Part shown: positions 53,128 through 63,783 of the stretch, piece after piece
How positions within the stretch are numbered: position 1 is the stretch's first letter
Layout: every line of letters begins with the position of its first letter
DNA from: Asaia krungthepensis NRIC 0535
Lineage (GTDB): Bacteria; Pseudomonadota; Alphaproteobacteria; Acetobacterales; Acetobacteraceae
Length of the DNA: 64,000 nt
Direction: 5' to 3'
NCBI RefSeq assembly: GCF_025995175.1
Contig: NZ_BAPV01000061.1
Location: 186,001-250,000, forward strand
Position numbers and translations under genes: made by a program
Notes under the pieces: model-generated
Told to the model about the DNA's origin: nothing
Database searches by the model: none
What the model saw: only the letters and a program-made list of their open reading frames with translations

Positions 53128-54396
53128 ATGTCCTCTTCCCTGCCCCCCATAGTCGATGAGTCCGCTCCTGCAGTGCTGCCGAACAACACAGGTCGAGGTG
53201 ATCCCCGCCTCCCCGTGACCATCCTGTCCGGGTTTCTGGGGGCGGGCAAGACCACGCTTATGAATCACCTGCTGAACAACCGCGACGGGCTGCGTATTGC
53301 GGTGATCGTCAATGACATGAGCGAGGTGAATATCGATGCTGCCCTGATCCGGTCCGGGGGCGGAGCATTGAGCCAGACGCAGGAAACGCTGGTCGAGATG
53401 ACCAATGGCTGTATCTGCTGCACCTTGCGCGACGATCTGCTTACCGAGATCGGTCGCCTCGCGGCCATGCAGAGTTTCGATTACCTGCTGATCGAGTCCA
53501 CCGGCATTGCAGAGCCGCTCCCTATCGCCGCGACCTTCGAATTTCGCGACGAGGACGGGCGCAGTCTGAGCGATGTCGCGCGCCTTGACACCATGGTGAC
53601 TCTGGTCGATGCCGCCAATCTGCTGGCTGATTTTTCCTCCACCGATTTTCTGCGTGACCGGGGGGAAACAGCCGGGGAGGATGATGGCCGTGCTCTTGTC
53701 GATCTGCTGACCGATCAGATCGAGTTTGCAGACGTGATTCTGCTCAACAAGATCGATGCGGCGACCGAGAGCCAGAAACAGACGGCAAGACGCATCATCC
53801 GCGCCCTGAACGCTGACGCCGTGCTGATCGAGACGACGGAGAGCCGCGTCGATCTGGCGCGATTGCTCAATACCGGCCTCTTCGACTTTGATCGCGCCCA
53901 TCGTCATGCCCGATGGGCACAGGAACTCTACCACCCGGAGAGCCATGCGCCAGAAACCGAGGAATATGGCGTCAGGAGCTTTGTCTATCGGGCGCGACGC
54001 CCGTTCGAGCCCCTCGCCTTCGCCCGTTTCATAGAGGAATCATGGCCCGGCCTTGTGCGTGCCAAGGGGTATTTCTGGCTGGCGTCACGGCCGGACTGGG
54101 TAGGAGAACTGAGTATTGCGGGCGCGCTGGCCCGCAATCAGGCCGCGGGGCGCTGGTGGGCGAGCATCCCGCAGGAGGATTGGCCAGAGGATGCTGCATG
54201 GCGCGACACGCTCAACGGCTATTGGGACGAGACCTATGGCGATCGCAGACAGGAGCTCGTCTTTATCGGTGCGGGGCTGAACGAAGCAGCCCTGCGCCTG
54301 CGCCTCGATAGCTGCCTTGTCGCACCGGGCACAGATGGCGTGTTCGATCCCAGCGCCCATACCGGTCTGCCCGATCCTTTCCCCGCATGGGGATAG
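53128..54396 (+). CDS. COG0523 (CobW/YciC-like) GTPase, probable zinc metallochaperone
   Basis: 422 residues from ATG 53128. An ATG at 53107 also opens the frame but touches the palindrome, so the second is preferred. The P-loop is GFLGAGKT (35-42), the metal-binding motif is GCICC (Cys residues 95-98), then [11 protein letters not shown], the LLNKID base-recognition motif and the C-terminal CobW_C domain ([29 protein letters not shown]). Zur-controlled members deliver metal to key enzymes during zinc shortage. The palindrome directly upstream places it in that group. A His-rich stretch ([14 protein letters not shown]) lies before the C-terminal domain. Confidence 0.88.
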   Translation: MSSSLPPIVDESAPAVLPNNTGRGDPRLPVTILSGFLGAGKTTLMNHLLNNRDGLRIAVIVNDMSEVNIDAALIRSGGGALSQTQETLVEMTNGCICCTLRDDLLTEIGRLAAMQSFDYLLIESTGIAEPLPIAATFEFRDEDGRSLSDVARLDTMVTLVDAANLLADFSSTDFLRDRGETAGEDDGRALVDLLTDQIEFADVILLNKIDAATESQKQTARRIIRALNADAVLIETTESRVDLARLLNTGLFDFDRAHRHARWAQELYHPESHAPETEEYGVRSFVYRARRPFEPLAFARFIEESWPGLVRAKGYFWLASRPDWVGELSIAGALARNQAAGRWWASIPQEDWPEDAAWRDTLNGYWDETYGDRRQELVFIGAGLNEAALRLRLDSCLVAPGTDGVFDPSAHTGLPDPFPAWG

Positions 54397-54418
54397 ACGT
54401 AAACCATTCTCCCCGCGT

Positions 54419-55369
54419 CTAACGTGCGCCGGGACGGGTCTGGCGGCTGATGAAAATGGCGAGCAGGATGATCGCGCCCTTGATGACATTCTGCACATAG
54501 GGCGAGATATTCATCAGATTGAGCCCGTTATTGAGCACGCCCAACAGCAGCGCTCCGATAAGCGTGCCGATGATCGATCCGCGCCCACCTGAAATCGCCG
54601 TCCCGCCCAGCACCACGGCGGCAATAGCATCGAGTTCGAACCCCATACCGGCATTGGGCTGGCCGCTCATCAGGCGCGAGCTGAGCAGGATACCGGCAAT
54701 GGCTGCCGTCACGCCGCTGACAAGATACACGATGACCTTGTAGCGACGCGCATCGATACCCGAAAGGCGCACGGCGTCTTCATTGCCGCCAATGGCGAAG
54801 ATATACCGCCCGATCGGCATTTTCTCGAGCATCACATAGGCCACCACGAAGGTGAGCGCCATGATCACGATAGGGGTCTGTACCCCTAGAATGGTGCCAC
54901 GCCCCAGAAAACCGAACCAGTCAGGCAGCCCGGTCACCGGATAGCCATTGGTGTAGATCAGCCCCAGCCCGCGCGCGATGCTCATCGAGGCGAGTGTCAC
55001 GATAATGGGGGGCATACGCAGACCGGCAATGCACAGCCCGTTGCCGAGACCGAACACCATGCCCGCCCCGATCCCCGCCACGATGGCCACGACGCCCGAC
55101 ACACCGCTGGCGAGCAGCCCGGCGGTCAGCGTGCCTGTGAGCGCCATGGTGGCGCCGACCGAGAGATCGATGCCGCCGGTCAGGATCGCGAATGTCATGC
55201 CAACCGAAATAATGGCGTTGATCGAGACCTGGCGACCGATATTCTCCAGATTGCCCAGCGACAGGAACCGGCTGTTGAGAAACATCATGCCGATGACAAC
55301 CACGATGAGCCCCATGGCCGGCAGAAACGCAGTCGAGCGCCGTGACAGCGCCATGAGGGAGTCACGCAT
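54419..55369 (-). CDS. Sugar ABC transporter permease, RbsC-like
   Basis: 316 residues from ATG 55369, chosen because AGGAG lies 9 nt upstream; longer starts run far into the ATPase gene. About ten membrane segments with the branched-chain/ribose permease features [33 protein letters not shown], and [20 protein letters not shown]. It forms the channel of an importer with the RbsA-like ATPase, whose end overlaps this start by 8 bp, and the RbsB-like binding protein. It is the last gene of the polyol operon. Confidence 0.9.
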   Translation of the reverse strand: MRDSLMALSRRSTAFLPAMGLIVVVIGMMFLNSRFLSLGNLENIGRQVSINAIISVGMTFAILTGGIDLSVGATMALTGTLTAGLLASGVSGVVAIVAGIGAGMVFGLGNGLCIAGLRMPPIIVTLASMSIARGLGLIYTNGYPVTGLPDWFGFLGRGTILGVQTPIVIMALTFVVAYVMLEKMPIGRYIFAIGGNEDAVRLSGIDARRYKVIVYLVSGVTAAIAGILLSSRLMSGQPNAGMGFELDAIAAVVLGGTAISGGRGSIIGTLIGALLLGVLNNGLNLMNISPYVQNVIKGAIILLAIFISRQTRPGAR

Positions 55370-56945
55370 GGAGCGGCGCTCCTGGCCCGATGGGGTGATG
55401 AGGGGCATATCCCGGTCCGACGGGTTTCGTACCGCTTGATGTGGCATGACGCATGATCTCCTCGGCGTTAAGCGCGTCTCCTTCGAGAATGGTCGAGATG
55501 GCGCCACGATAAAAAACAGCGACGCGGTCACACATCCCGACGATTTCGGGCAGCTCTGACGAGATCATGATGATCGCATAGCCCTCCCCGGTCAGGTCCC
55601 GCATCAGACGATAGATTTCCGCTTTGGCCCCGACATCGATGCCGCGCGTCGGTTCATCGAAGATCAGGATCGGGCAACGACGATTGAGCCAGCGCGCGAT
55701 GACCACCTTTTGCTGGTTGCCGCCGCTGAGCGTGACGGTTGCCGTCTCGTCATCCGGGGCCTTGACCTGCAAGGCGCGCATGAGGGTAGCGGTCTTTTCA
55801 CGCTCCTTGCGCCGGTCGATCAGCCCTGTGCGCCGCGTATACTGGGCAAGATTATTGATCGAGATATTGTCGCGGATGCTGAATGGCAGGATCAGTCCTT
55901 CCGTCTTGCGGTTTTCAGGCAGAAGGCCGATCCCCGCCTTCAGCGCCGCCGCCGGATCGGACAGGGTGACGTCACGTCCGTGCATGGTCACATTCTTGCC
56001 TGGACAGGGAAGCGCCCCTATCAGGGCAAGAGCGGTTTCTGTACGGCCCGAGCCCACCAGCCCTGCAAAACCGAGAATTTCGCCCGCGTGCAGATCGAAA
56101 TCGCTCATGGCGGCATCGCTTCGGCTCCGCAGATGTCGTGCCGTCAGCAACACACTGCGCTCTGCCGTATCGGCCTTGGGCGGGAAACTGTTCTCGATAC
56201 GCCGCCCGACCATCATCTCGACCAGATGATCCATGGTGCAGGATGCAACCGGGGTCAGGCCGACATTCGCCCCGTCGCGCAGAATGGTGATGCGGTCGCA
56301 GATCTCGAAGATCTCCTCGAGATGATGCGAGACGAAAATGATCCCGATGCCCTCAACGCGCAGCTGCCGCATGACACGAAAGAGCAGCGCTGCCTCATTG
56401 GGCGTCAGAGGCGCTGTCGGCTCGTCCAGGATCAGAATACGCACATCGAGCGAGAGCGCCTTGGCAATCTCCACGAATTGCTGTTCGGCAACGCTCAGCC
56501 GCCCGACCGGGACGCTCAGGTCGATCTGCACACCAATGCGCTCGAACAGGCCAGCCGCTTGACGCGCCATGGCCGCGCGGCGGCTCAGCCCGAGCGCATT
56601 GCGGCTTTCACGGCCGAGAAAAATATTATCGACCGCGTCGAGATCGGGCACCAGGCTGAATTCCTGAAACACGATGCCGATGCCGCGCGCGATGGCGTCG
56701 CGATAGCTCGTGAAATGGCAGGTTTCGCCATCGAGCACCATCTCGCCCTCATCCTGGCGCTGGATACCGCCGATGATCTTGATGATGGTCGATTTCCCGG
56801 CACCGTTTTCACCCAGAAGCGCATGGATCTCACCGCGCATGAGTTCGAGGGAGACGCCCTTGAGCGCTTTGACGCCAGGAAAGCTCTTGGTGATGCCCTG
56901 CAGCTTCAGGAGCGGCAGGGCAGAAGAAGACTGCATTTCTGTCAT
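55362..56945 (-). CDS. Sugar ABC transporter ATPase, RbsA-like (two ATPase domains)
   Basis: 527 residues. Domain 1 (~10-240) has Walker [10 protein letters not shown], signature-like [15 protein letters not shown], and Walker [14 protein letters not shown]. Domain 2 (~260-500) has a degenerate P-loop GLVGSGRTE, an intact [15 protein letters not shown] signature and [13 protein letters not shown]. This asymmetry is normal for RbsA/XylG/MglA ATPases. It drives uptake of a monosaccharide or polyol. The gene lies 82 bp after the binding-protein gene. Confidence 0.9.
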   Translation of the reverse strand: MTEMQSSSALPLLKLQGITKSFPGVKALKGVSLELMRGEIHALLGENGAGKSTIIKIIGGIQRQDEGEMVLDGETCHFTSYRDAIARGIGIVFQEFSLVPDLDAVDNIFLGRESRNALGLSRRAAMARQAAGLFERIGVQIDLSVPVGRLSVAEQQFVEIAKALSLDVRILILDEPTAPLTPNEAALLFRVMRQLRVEGIGIIFVSHHLEEIFEICDRITILRDGANVGLTPVASCTMDHLVEMMVGRRIENSFPPKADTAERSVLLTARHLRSRSDAAMSDFDLHAGEILGFAGLVGSGRTETALALIGALPCPGKNVTMHGRDVTLSDPAAALKAGIGLLPENRKTEGLILPFSIRDNISINNLAQYTRRTGLIDRRKEREKTATLMRALQVKAPDDETATVTLSGGNQQKVVIARWLNRRCPILIFDEPTRGIDVGAKAEIYRLMRDLTGEGYAIIMISSELPEIVGMCDRVAVFYRGAISTILEGDALNAEEIMRHATSSGTKPVGPGYAPHHPIGPGAPLHA

Positions 56946-57027
56946 GATGCCTTGCCGCCCCGGAATACGTGTTCAGGAATGGGTGTTCAGGATCGAAGAA
57001 AAAGGGGGGCTTAGCCCCGCTTGATGC

Positions 57028-57951
57028 TCACCAGCTGAAGGTCTTTGCCCCATTGGCGTCGACCAACTCCACATCCACCGGTACGGTGGCGGGCGGCACT
57101 GCGCCCCAGTATTTCGCCAGCGCCATGGCCAGAGCGAGGCGGATCTGCTGGCGCGGGAATTGCGCGGCCGTGCCGATAAAATGCGAGCCCGGCTTGGCAA
57201 TGGCCTTGATCGCCTCGGGCGCACCATCCACGCTCACAAGCTTGACGTCATGCCCGCTTGAATCGATGGCCGACAACACGCCCAGCGAGCCGTTATCGTT
57301 GACGCTGAAAATGCCCTTCATGTCGGGATTGGCCTGCAGCATGTTCTCGGCCACCGTCAGGGCCTGATCGCGCTCCTGCTTGCCGTTTTGCGTGCTCACG
57401 ATCTTGATGCCTGGAAACTTCGCCAGAGCGGCCTTGCATCCTTTCACGCGCTCCAGGATCGGCACCACGGGAATACCGTCTATGATACCGACATCGCCCT
57501 TGGTGATGGTCTGGCCCAGATAGGTGCAAGCCTTGAACCCGGCATCGTAATTCTTCGATCCCACAAAGGCATCGATGGGGCCATTGGCCTGGGCATCGAC
57601 CGAGACGATGGGGATATTCTTGTCGTGCACGGTCTTCACGATGGACGCGACACCCGCTGAATCTGTCGGATTGATGAGGACAATCTGCGCGCCCTGCTGC
57701 ACCATATCCTCGATATCGCTGACCTGCTTGGACACGTCATGATGGGCATCGCTGATGATCAGCGTAGCCCCGATGGATTTGGCCGCATCCTGCAGCGCGT
57801 CCTTCATGGTCACGAAATAGGGGTTGTTCATCTCCTGAAAGGACACGCCGATCTTGAGCAGCTCGGCGGCGTAAGCCTTGCCGGGGGCCAGAGAGAGCGC
57901 AGACCCGGTGATGAGGGTTGTGGCGAGAAGCGTCTTGAGCAACTTGTTCAT
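57028..57951 (-). CDS. Periplasmic sugar-binding protein, RbsB-like
   Basis: 307 residues from ATG 57951, where a signal peptide begins (MNKLLKTLLATTLITGSALS). The longer frame has no role. The mature part follows the type I periplasmic-binding fold: LKIGVSFQEMNNPYFVTMKD, INPTDSAGVASIVK, IPIVSVDAQANG, VGSKNYDAG, FSVNDNGSLGVLSAID and DGAPEAIKAI. It captures the substrate for the ABC importer. Nearby dehydrogenases (medium-chain and SDR types) and an AraC regulator make a polyol or pentose the best guess. Confidence 0.9.
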   Translation of the reverse strand: MNKLLKTLLATTLITGSALSLAPGKAYAAELLKIGVSFQEMNNPYFVTMKDALQDAAKSIGATLIISDAHHDVSKQVSDIEDMVQQGAQIVLINPTDSAGVASIVKTVHDKNIPIVSVDAQANGPIDAFVGSKNYDAGFKACTYLGQTITKGDVGIIDGIPVVPILERVKGCKAALAKFPGIKIVSTQNGKQERDQALTVAENMLQANPDMKGIFSVNDNGSLGVLSAIDSSGHDVKLVSVDGAPEAIKAIAKPGSHFIGTAAQFPRQQIRLALAMALAKYWGAVPPATVPVDVELVDANGAKTFSW

Positions 57952-57997
57952 TTTGAACTCGTATCGAAATAGGGCATTCCCTGCCCGGTGCAGTTTT

Positions 57998-58022
57998 CCA
58001 TGCCTTGTCATGCAGGGCATGG
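57998..58022. repeat. Hairpin in the SDR-to-binding-protein spacer
   Basis: CCATGCC (57998-58004) and GGCATGG (58016-58022) form a 7-bp stem in the 131-bp gap upstream of the binding-protein gene, without a U tract. Such spacers may protect the downstream message and raise binding-protein output. Confidence 0.3.
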
Positions 58023-58082
58023 GCTCTGGTGATACGGCCTCCTGACCGGTTTCAGCCGGTCGAAGCGCCCGGTCCTGTCGGG

Positions 58083-58853
58083 TCAGATGGCGGTATAGCC
58101 GCCATCGACGAAGATCTCCTGCCCGTTGATCATCCCCGAGGCAGGGGTAGCGAGATAGAGCACCAGATCGGCCACTTCCTGAGGCGTGGCGACGCGACCT
58201 GCGGGAATTTTCTCGAGAAAGCGCTGAAGCTTGTCACCCACACCCCAGACGCGCTCGCCCATGGGCGTCCAGACCACGGTGGGACAGACGGCATTAGACT
58301 GGATGTTATGCGGCGCCCATTCGGCGGTCATCACCTTGGTCAGGCCGTTCAGACCGGCCTTGGAGGCCACATAGGGACCATGATCGGTCAGCGCCACATT
58401 GCTGGCCATGGAGCTGATATTGATGATCTTGCCGCCCCCGGCATCGATCATCCCCGGCACCAGCGCCCGCGCCATGAGCCAGGGGGCGCGCAGATTGAGA
58501 TTGAGGATGGAATCCCATTCCTCGACGCTCTGCTCGGTGAGCGATTTCGGTATGCTCATCCCCGCATTATTGACGAGGATCGTCGGCGCACCGATTGCGC
58601 TGCGTATGCGTGCGGCAGCCTGCTCTGCGGCCTGGGCATCGAGCAGATCGGCGGCGATGGCGAGGCAGGTCCGGCCCTGCGCGGTGACGAGGGCGCGCGT
58701 CTCGTCGAGGAGCGCTTCATCGCGCGCGATGGCGACGATATCGGCCCCTGCGGCGCTCAAGGTTTCGCAGATGGTGACGCCCAGCCCGCGCGAGGCCCCG
58801 GTGACGACGGCAATCTTGCCCTGAAGCGAGAAACGGGTTGAGAGATCGGTCAT
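58083..58853 (-). CDS. Short-chain dehydrogenase/reductase (SDR)
   Basis: 256 residues of a classical SDR. The cofactor loop is TGASRGLG (18-25), NNAGMS follows, and the catalytic set is Ser147/148 (NISSM), Tyr161 and Lys165 (YVASK). The C-terminal MINGQEIFVDGGYTAI is typical. It probably oxidises a polyol or sugar intermediate with NAD(P). It lies between the AraC regulator and the importer genes in one direction, 7 bp after the AraC stop, so both act in the same pathway. Confidence 0.88.
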   Translation of the reverse strand: MTDLSTRFSLQGKIAVVTGASRGLGVTICETLSAAGADIVAIARDEALLDETRALVTAQGRTCLAIAADLLDAQAAEQAAARIRSAIGAPTILVNNAGMSIPKSLTEQSVEEWDSILNLNLRAPWLMARALVPGMIDAGGGKIINISSMASNVALTDHGPYVASKAGLNGLTKVMTAEWAPHNIQSNAVCPTVVWTPMGERVWGVGDKLQRFLEKIPAGRVATPQEVADLVLYLATPASGMINGQEIFVDGGYTAI

Positions 58854-58860
58854 GACAGGC

Positions 58861-59859
58861 TCATGCCTCCTGCAGGCGACGCTCTGAAGCGCCGAGGGAA
58901 AGGGGACGCACCATGAAGTGCGGCGCGGTGATCAGGTGCGATTGCTGGCGGAACTGACGCGGCGTGCAGCCACGCAAACTCAGGAACACGCGATTGAAAT
59001 TCGAGAGATTGCTGAACCCTGCTTCACGACAGATATCGGTCACCGCCATGGGGGTCGTGGCGAGCAGATGACAGGCATGGCCGATACGCAGCTTCTGCAC
59101 GAAGCTCATGAACGTCTCCCCGGTCACCGCGCGGAACTGGCGCGAGAATCCCGAGGGCGTCATGCCGATGGAGGAGGCGATGGTCTCATGCCGGATCGTG
59201 GCAGGATCGGTCGTCAGGAGCTGACGCACCAGGCGGTTGATGCGCGCCGCGCCGGAAACCCCGGCTCCCCCCGGCAAACTGCGATCGCGCCCGGTGGAAA
59301 GACGCCGCCAGGGCGACTGCGACAATGCAGAAAGCAGGGAGATGCAGGAAGCGAGCTTCTGTCCGGGGCTTTGCGCCCCGAGCGCGACAAGCGCCTCGGC
59401 ATGGGCCAGAGCCTGTCCCCCTGTAAATTCGAGCCCGTGGACCGACTCAGCAAGCATACGCGTCAGCCCGGACAACTCCGGGCACAGCGCGATCAATCCC
59501 TCGATCCAGCCCTGACTGAACTGGAGCACCACGTCACGCCCCCGGAGAACCTCCCCCTCGGAAAGGGGGGTGAACCACGCATGGGGCAGGTCCGGCCCGA
59601 TGAGAACAAGCTGACCCACCGCAAACGTGCCGATATGGTCGCCGATCATCGCCCGGCCTGCACCCTGCGTGATCAGATGCAGCTCATATTCCGGATGGTA
59701 ATTCCAGCAGGCAATAGCTGCCGGATAATCATGCTGGTGCCAGCGGAAGCTGCCGGTCTTCTGCTCCGGTATCAGCTCCAGAATAGCCGGGTTCTGCGCG
59801 CCTCGACCATTCTGACCCGAGGGGGTGTGACCCGTGGAGATGCCATTGAGAAACGACAT
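58861..59859 (-). CDS. AraC-family transcriptional regulator
   Basis: 332 residues. The N-terminal cupin-like sensor (WHQHDYPAAIACWNYHPEYELHLITQGAGRAMIGDH) is followed by a C-terminal pair of helix-turn-helix motifs: HETIASSIGMTPSGFSRQFR and VTDICREAGFSNLSNFNRVF, then TPRQFRQ. It should sense a sugar or polyol and control the surrounding dehydrogenase-importer operon, in which it is embedded. The H-x-EYELHLI pattern is shared with polyol-responsive members. Confidence 0.88.
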   Translation of the reverse strand: MSFLNGISTGHTPSGQNGRGAQNPAILELIPEQKTGSFRWHQHDYPAAIACWNYHPEYELHLITQGAGRAMIGDHIGTFAVGQLVLIGPDLPHAWFTPLSEGEVLRGRDVVLQFSQGWIEGLIALCPELSGLTRMLAESVHGLEFTGGQALAHAEALVALGAQSPGQKLASCISLLSALSQSPWRRLSTGRDRSLPGGAGVSGAARINRLVRQLLTTDPATIRHETIASSIGMTPSGFSRQFRAVTGETFMSFVQKLRIGHACHLLATTPMAVTDICREAGFSNLSNFNRVFLSLRGCTPRQFRQQSHLITAPHFMVRPLSLGASERRLQEA

Positions 59860-59885
59860 GAGACGTGCCTCGTCTGTGCAGGGAG

Positions 59886-60923
59886 TCAGAGCGTGATCTG
59901 GAGTTTGACGTCTTCCGGCCGCCCTTCCGCAGCGCGCTCGAAGGCCGCGATACCCTCGCTCAGCGGGAAGCTGCCCGAGATCAGGGGCTTGAGGTCGATG
60001 CTTCCCGAGGCAATGAGCGCAATGGCGCGATCATAGACATGGGCATAGCGAAAGATCGTCTCGATGCTCAGTTCCTTGGCCTGCGCCGCGACGATATCGA
60101 AGGCGATCTTCCTGGGCGGCATACCGACCAGAACGAGGCGCCCTCCGGGGCGTGTGCAATCCAGCGCGTCCTGGTAGGCAGTTTCGAACCCGCTCGCCTC
60201 GAAGGTGACATCCACGCCCCAGCCCTCACCGCATCGGGCGGCGATACGCTCGGCGGGTTTCGTTTCGGCCAGATTGATCGGGACGATATTGGCGTAGCGC
60301 CCGGCTATCGCGAGTTTGGGGGCAGAAAAATCGCTGATGAAGACCTGGCTCGCCCCTGAGGCCAGGGCGGAAAGCGCTGTCATGATGCCGATGGGACCAG
60401 CCCCGGTGACGAGACAGACATCCCCCGGCTGGATCTTCGCCTTGACGCAGGCATGGACGCCCACGGCCAGAGGCTCGACCATGGCCCCTTCGGCGAAACT
60501 CACGTTCTCGGGCAATCTGAACGTATAGGCGGCAGGATGCACGACCGATGGCGTCAGGCAGCCATGCACGGGTGGCGTCGCCCAGAAGCGTACGGCCGGA
60601 TCGATATTGTAGTACCCGAGACGCGCAGCGCGAGAGAGCGGGTCGGGAATACCAGGCTCCATGCAGACGCGATCGCCGATTTTCAGCGTCGTCACGCGCT
60701 CGCCAATGGCCGTGATCACCCCTGACGCCTCATGCCCCAGCACCATGGGGTCACGCACCACGAAGGGGCCGATCGCGCCATGGGTATAGTAGTGCACATC
60801 GCTGCCGCAGATGCCGACGGTATGGATGGCGATACGCACATCATCGGGACCGAGCGTGTCATCCAGCGCGATCTCCCGCAGGGACAGTTTGCCACGCTCT
60901 TCCAGAACCAGTGCCTGCGCCAT
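59886..60923 (-). CDS. Zinc-dependent polyol dehydrogenase (xylitol/sorbitol type)
   Basis: 345 residues from ATG 60923, with GGAGGAATG upstream; the longer frame is not needed. Zinc ligands are in [14 protein letters not shown] and LGHEASG, the cofactor loop is TGAGPIGIM, and the acidic residue in FISDFSAPK favours NAD. The segment [20 protein letters not shown] replaces the four-Cys structural zinc loop, as in sorbitol/xylitol dehydrogenases. It is the first gene of the operon AraC-SDR-RbsB-A-C. The substrate is inferred from family similarity. Confidence 0.85.
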   Translation of the reverse strand: MAQALVLEERGKLSLREIALDDTLGPDDVRIAIHTVGICGSDVHYYTHGAIGPFVVRDPMVLGHEASGVITAIGERVTTLKIGDRVCMEPGIPDPLSRAARLGYYNIDPAVRFWATPPVHGCLTPSVVHPAAYTFRLPENVSFAEGAMVEPLAVGVHACVKAKIQPGDVCLVTGAGPIGIMTALSALASGASQVFISDFSAPKLAIAGRYANIVPINLAETKPAERIAARCGEGWGVDVTFEASGFETAYQDALDCTRPGGRLVLVGMPPRKIAFDIVAAQAKELSIETIFRYAHVYDRAIALIASGSIDLKPLISGSFPLSEGIAAFERAAEGRPEDVKLQITL

Positions 60924-61197
60924 CTCGTCATTCCTCCGAAGATCCGTCACGATCCCAGAATGCAGGAACATGACAGAGCTGTTAGATATAACGAGGCTAT
61001 CTCATCAAATAGATCGGTTCTTAACAAAAACTGATGATTTTTTGCGTGATATGAACACCACTCCGTGATCGGGGCATGCTGCCTGAGCGCTTTCCCCGAT
61101 CAGCGATGCTCCCCCTCCACCTCCGCACCATTCCGGATTCCGCCCCGGCCCCGAAGGGTGAGGCCGGATGTTCCGGGCCTAGTCGAGGCTCGACGTT
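60924..61197. promoter_or_regulatory. Upstream region of the polyol operon
   Basis: 274 bp between the dehydrogenase start and the stop of the next receptor gene. It holds an AT-rich part (60980-61060) suitable for the operon promoter and AraC binding. GTCGAG-g-CTCGAC (61182-61194) is a small palindrome next to the receptor stop. No gene is present. Confidence 0.35.
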
Positions 61198-63783
61198 TCA
61201 GAATTGAGCGGCGATGGTCCCAAAAAACTCCCGGGGTGCCGCGACAAAAAGATTGGCGTTATCATCTCCCGAAACCGAGGCCGCCCCATAGACGCCACCG
61301 ATATAATCGCTGTTGAACAGATTGGTGACGCCGAGAGACAGTTTCATTTCATGAGCGAACAGGACCCTGCCAAAATCATAACTCGCGTTCAGGTTGGAGG
61401 TCCAATATGACGGGATGTATTCGTCATTGGTGTAGGTCATGGCCCGGCGGCTTGTGTAAGTCGTATTGAAATTGAAACTCGCATGATGCCATGTATAGGT
61501 CAGATTGGCCTTGTACATGAACTTCGGGTAATAGACCTGGTGCTTCCCCTTGATGCTGATGGTCGTACCGTTATAAGGAAGCGCAGAGTCCTCATAGGTC
61601 GCATTATTCCAGCTGAAACTGTTGGTGATTTCCAGACCTTTGACTGGCCTGATGGCTCCGAGAACGTCTGCGCCATTCATGGTTTCGTGCCCGACATTCA
61701 GGAAGGCCGCATAAATGTTGTTGGTCGGCCCGCTGGTGATTGCGGCAAGACGATTGATATAATCAGTGTGATAGAAATCGGCACTTCCGCTGAAAAATTC
61801 GGAATTGAAGCGATATCCCACCACATAATTCCAGGTTCGCTCGGGCTTGAGCGTGGCCTTGCCGGCGTCGAAAACAGACTGCGCCGAATTGCTCGACGAG
61901 CCGAGCCCGCCCCAGGGATTGCCCGATCCCGATTGCGTGCCGAAATCATAGGCGCGCATGTTCTCGGCGATGTCCCAGTACAGTTCGTGATGGCCGCCGA
62001 AATGCCAGTCCCAGTTGAAGTGCGGCAGGAAGGCGCTGGAGGCCGTCAGACTACCTGAGGCCGGATGACTGTAATATGTGCCCCAGCTATCCGCCAGCGC
62101 GGCAGTCTGATCGAAGCTCGTCCCGCCATGGGTGGTTTGCGTGAGCGACTTGAACCCGCCCGTGAGGGTCATGTCCCGCATCAGGTGCCAGACATCCTGG
62201 ATATAGAACTGGAACGTGTTGGTATTAAAGGAATCGGCAAACCAGGTCGTTGCCTGATAGGCATAGTAGTTGCTTTTCGAATTATGGGCTGCATCTGCGC
62301 CATCCTCGTAAAGGCGCATCGGGTAATTGAAGCGGTCATTTTCGTACCACAACCCGGTCTGGATCGTGTGACGACGCAACTTGATATCGAAACTCTGCGT
62401 CAGGCCGAGACGGCGCACATCGGGATGCCCTGCCTCATCGGCCATCAATGTGCCCGAGGAAGGCGAGATCAGGAACGGATTGGTCCCCTGATAGACGCCA
62501 TTGGAGATATGACCGTAAGCCACGCTATGGGAGGTGACATTCGCGGCAAGGTCGAAATCTCCACGCAGGGCCGAGAGATAATTTCGCTGTTCCTGCGTTC
62601 CGTCATAGGCGAAATCGCCGACCTCGTCATTGGTGATCCCGGCAGGCAGGCCCGGTGGGATGCCGCCATTTTGCGCATAATAGGCATATTCCTTGGCCTT
62701 GGCGTAATCGGGCTTGAGATAGGTCGTGTTACGCCCAAGCAATCGCCACATATTCTTGGTGAGGCTCATGAAGTTATACTGGTCGAAATTCGAATAATCG
62801 AAGATCGCGGTGATCTTTCCATGGCTGCCCACGGGCTGCACCAGCTTGAAATTGGCCTGGTGCTCCTGCTGGTCGCCAAAGCCTTTCCACAGATCCTGTG
62901 CCGTGCGGGCATAGGAAGCGTAGAACTTCGTTCCCGTCGAATTGAGAATACCGCTATCGGCACGAGCGAAGGTTCGAAACAGGTCGAAACTGCCGAATGT
63001 CTGGCTGATACGGCCTCCTGCCTTGTCCTGCGGGTCGTCGGTCGTGAAGGTAATCGCGCCGCCCAGCGTCTGGGCTGAGGGCATTTCCACCGCTCCGGCA
63101 CCCTGTGTGAGCGTCATGGAACTGATGTTTTCCTGAATCGCCATCTGGTCTACGCCCAGCCCGTTCCAGTTATGGAAGCCCTGCCCACCCATCGGGATAC
63201 CGTCCATGGAGACGCCGAGCTGAGACTGGTTAAAGCCGCGGATATACAGCGTGTTCGCCAGCGTATCGAGCCCGAACGCGTCGTCAGAGGCGAAATTGGC
63301 CCCCGGTGTCGTCAGAGCCAGAATCTGCATCGGGCTTGTCCCGGCTGTGAAATGATCCATGGTCTGTCGCGTCACCATTTCTGTTGCCCCGTGCGAGGCA
63401 ATACGATGCGCCGAAATCACCATCGACTCAGGGGAATCCACGATATGCGCATTACCGCTCCGTGAATGGCGTGTGGTCGTGCCAGAATGCCGCGCCACGC
63501 CGACAGGGCCTTGTTGACGGATCGGCACTGAGCGCCCGGCGCGGTGCCGCCCTTTCGCCGCTCTGTGCGAGGCAGGAGCCGGGGCTTCGGCTGCAATCGC
63601 CGTTCCGCTTATTCCCGTCCCTGCAGGCGCCAGTCCGGCTGCCGTCAGGCCTGTGATCGCCAGACCCGCAATGCCCAACCCCACCGCTCCCATTCTGGTC
63701 ATGGCCATTCCCGTGAGGGACGTGGCACAGGCCAACCCCATACGTGACGCCGCGCAACGCCCCTCCCTTTTTGCACGAAGCAT
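61198..63783 (-). CDS. TonB-dependent receptor with long N-terminal extension
   Basis: 861 residues; AAGGAA precedes the ATG. The N-terminal ~65 residues form an unusual export signal: a basic start (MLRAKREGR) and a Gly/Ala/Thr-rich hydrophobic part (MGAVGLGIAGLAITGLTAAG). A His/Arg-rich linker (~70-115) follows, with SHRAAKGRHRAGRS and RHSGTTTRHSRSG. Plug features are YIRGFNQSQLGVSMDGIPMGGQGFHNW and AVEMPSAQTLGGAITFTTDDP. The barrel ends in FGTIAAQF, with a terminal Phe. The ligand is unknown. It lies downstream of no partner gene in the window and is convergent with none. Confidence 0.85.
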   Translation of the reverse strand: MLRAKREGRCAASRMGLACATSLTGMAMTRMGAVGLGIAGLAITGLTAAGLAPAGTGISGTAIAAEAPAPASHRAAKGRHRAGRSVPIRQQGPVGVARHSGTTTRHSRSGNAHIVDSPESMVISAHRIASHGATEMVTRQTMDHFTAGTSPMQILALTTPGANFASDDAFGLDTLANTLYIRGFNQSQLGVSMDGIPMGGQGFHNWNGLGVDQMAIQENISSMTLTQGAGAVEMPSAQTLGGAITFTTDDPQDKAGGRISQTFGSFDLFRTFARADSGILNSTGTKFYASYARTAQDLWKGFGDQQEHQANFKLVQPVGSHGKITAIFDYSNFDQYNFMSLTKNMWRLLGRNTTYLKPDYAKAKEYAYYAQNGGIPPGLPAGITNDEVGDFAYDGTQEQRNYLSALRGDFDLAANVTSHSVAYGHISNGVYQGTNPFLISPSSGTLMADEAGHPDVRRLGLTQSFDIKLRRHTIQTGLWYENDRFNYPMRLYEDGADAAHNSKSNYYAYQATTWFADSFNTNTFQFYIQDVWHLMRDMTLTGGFKSLTQTTHGGTSFDQTAALADSWGTYYSHPASGSLTASSAFLPHFNWDWHFGGHHELYWDIAENMRAYDFGTQSGSGNPWGGLGSSSNSAQSVFDAGKATLKPERTWNYVVGYRFNSEFFSGSADFYHTDYINRLAAITSGPTNNIYAAFLNVGHETMNGADVLGAIRPVKGLEITNSFSWNNATYEDSALPYNGTTISIKGKHQVYYPKFMYKANLTYTWHHASFNFNTTYTSRRAMTYTNDEYIPSYWTSNLNASYDFGRVLFAHEMKLSLGVTNLFNSDYIGGVYGAASVSGDDNANLFVAAPREFFGTIAAQF

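Noticed and set aside
61145-61167. CCGGCC/GGCCGG hairpin as terminator of the last receptor gene
   Set aside because: Only 6 bp, long loop and no U tract on the minus strand.
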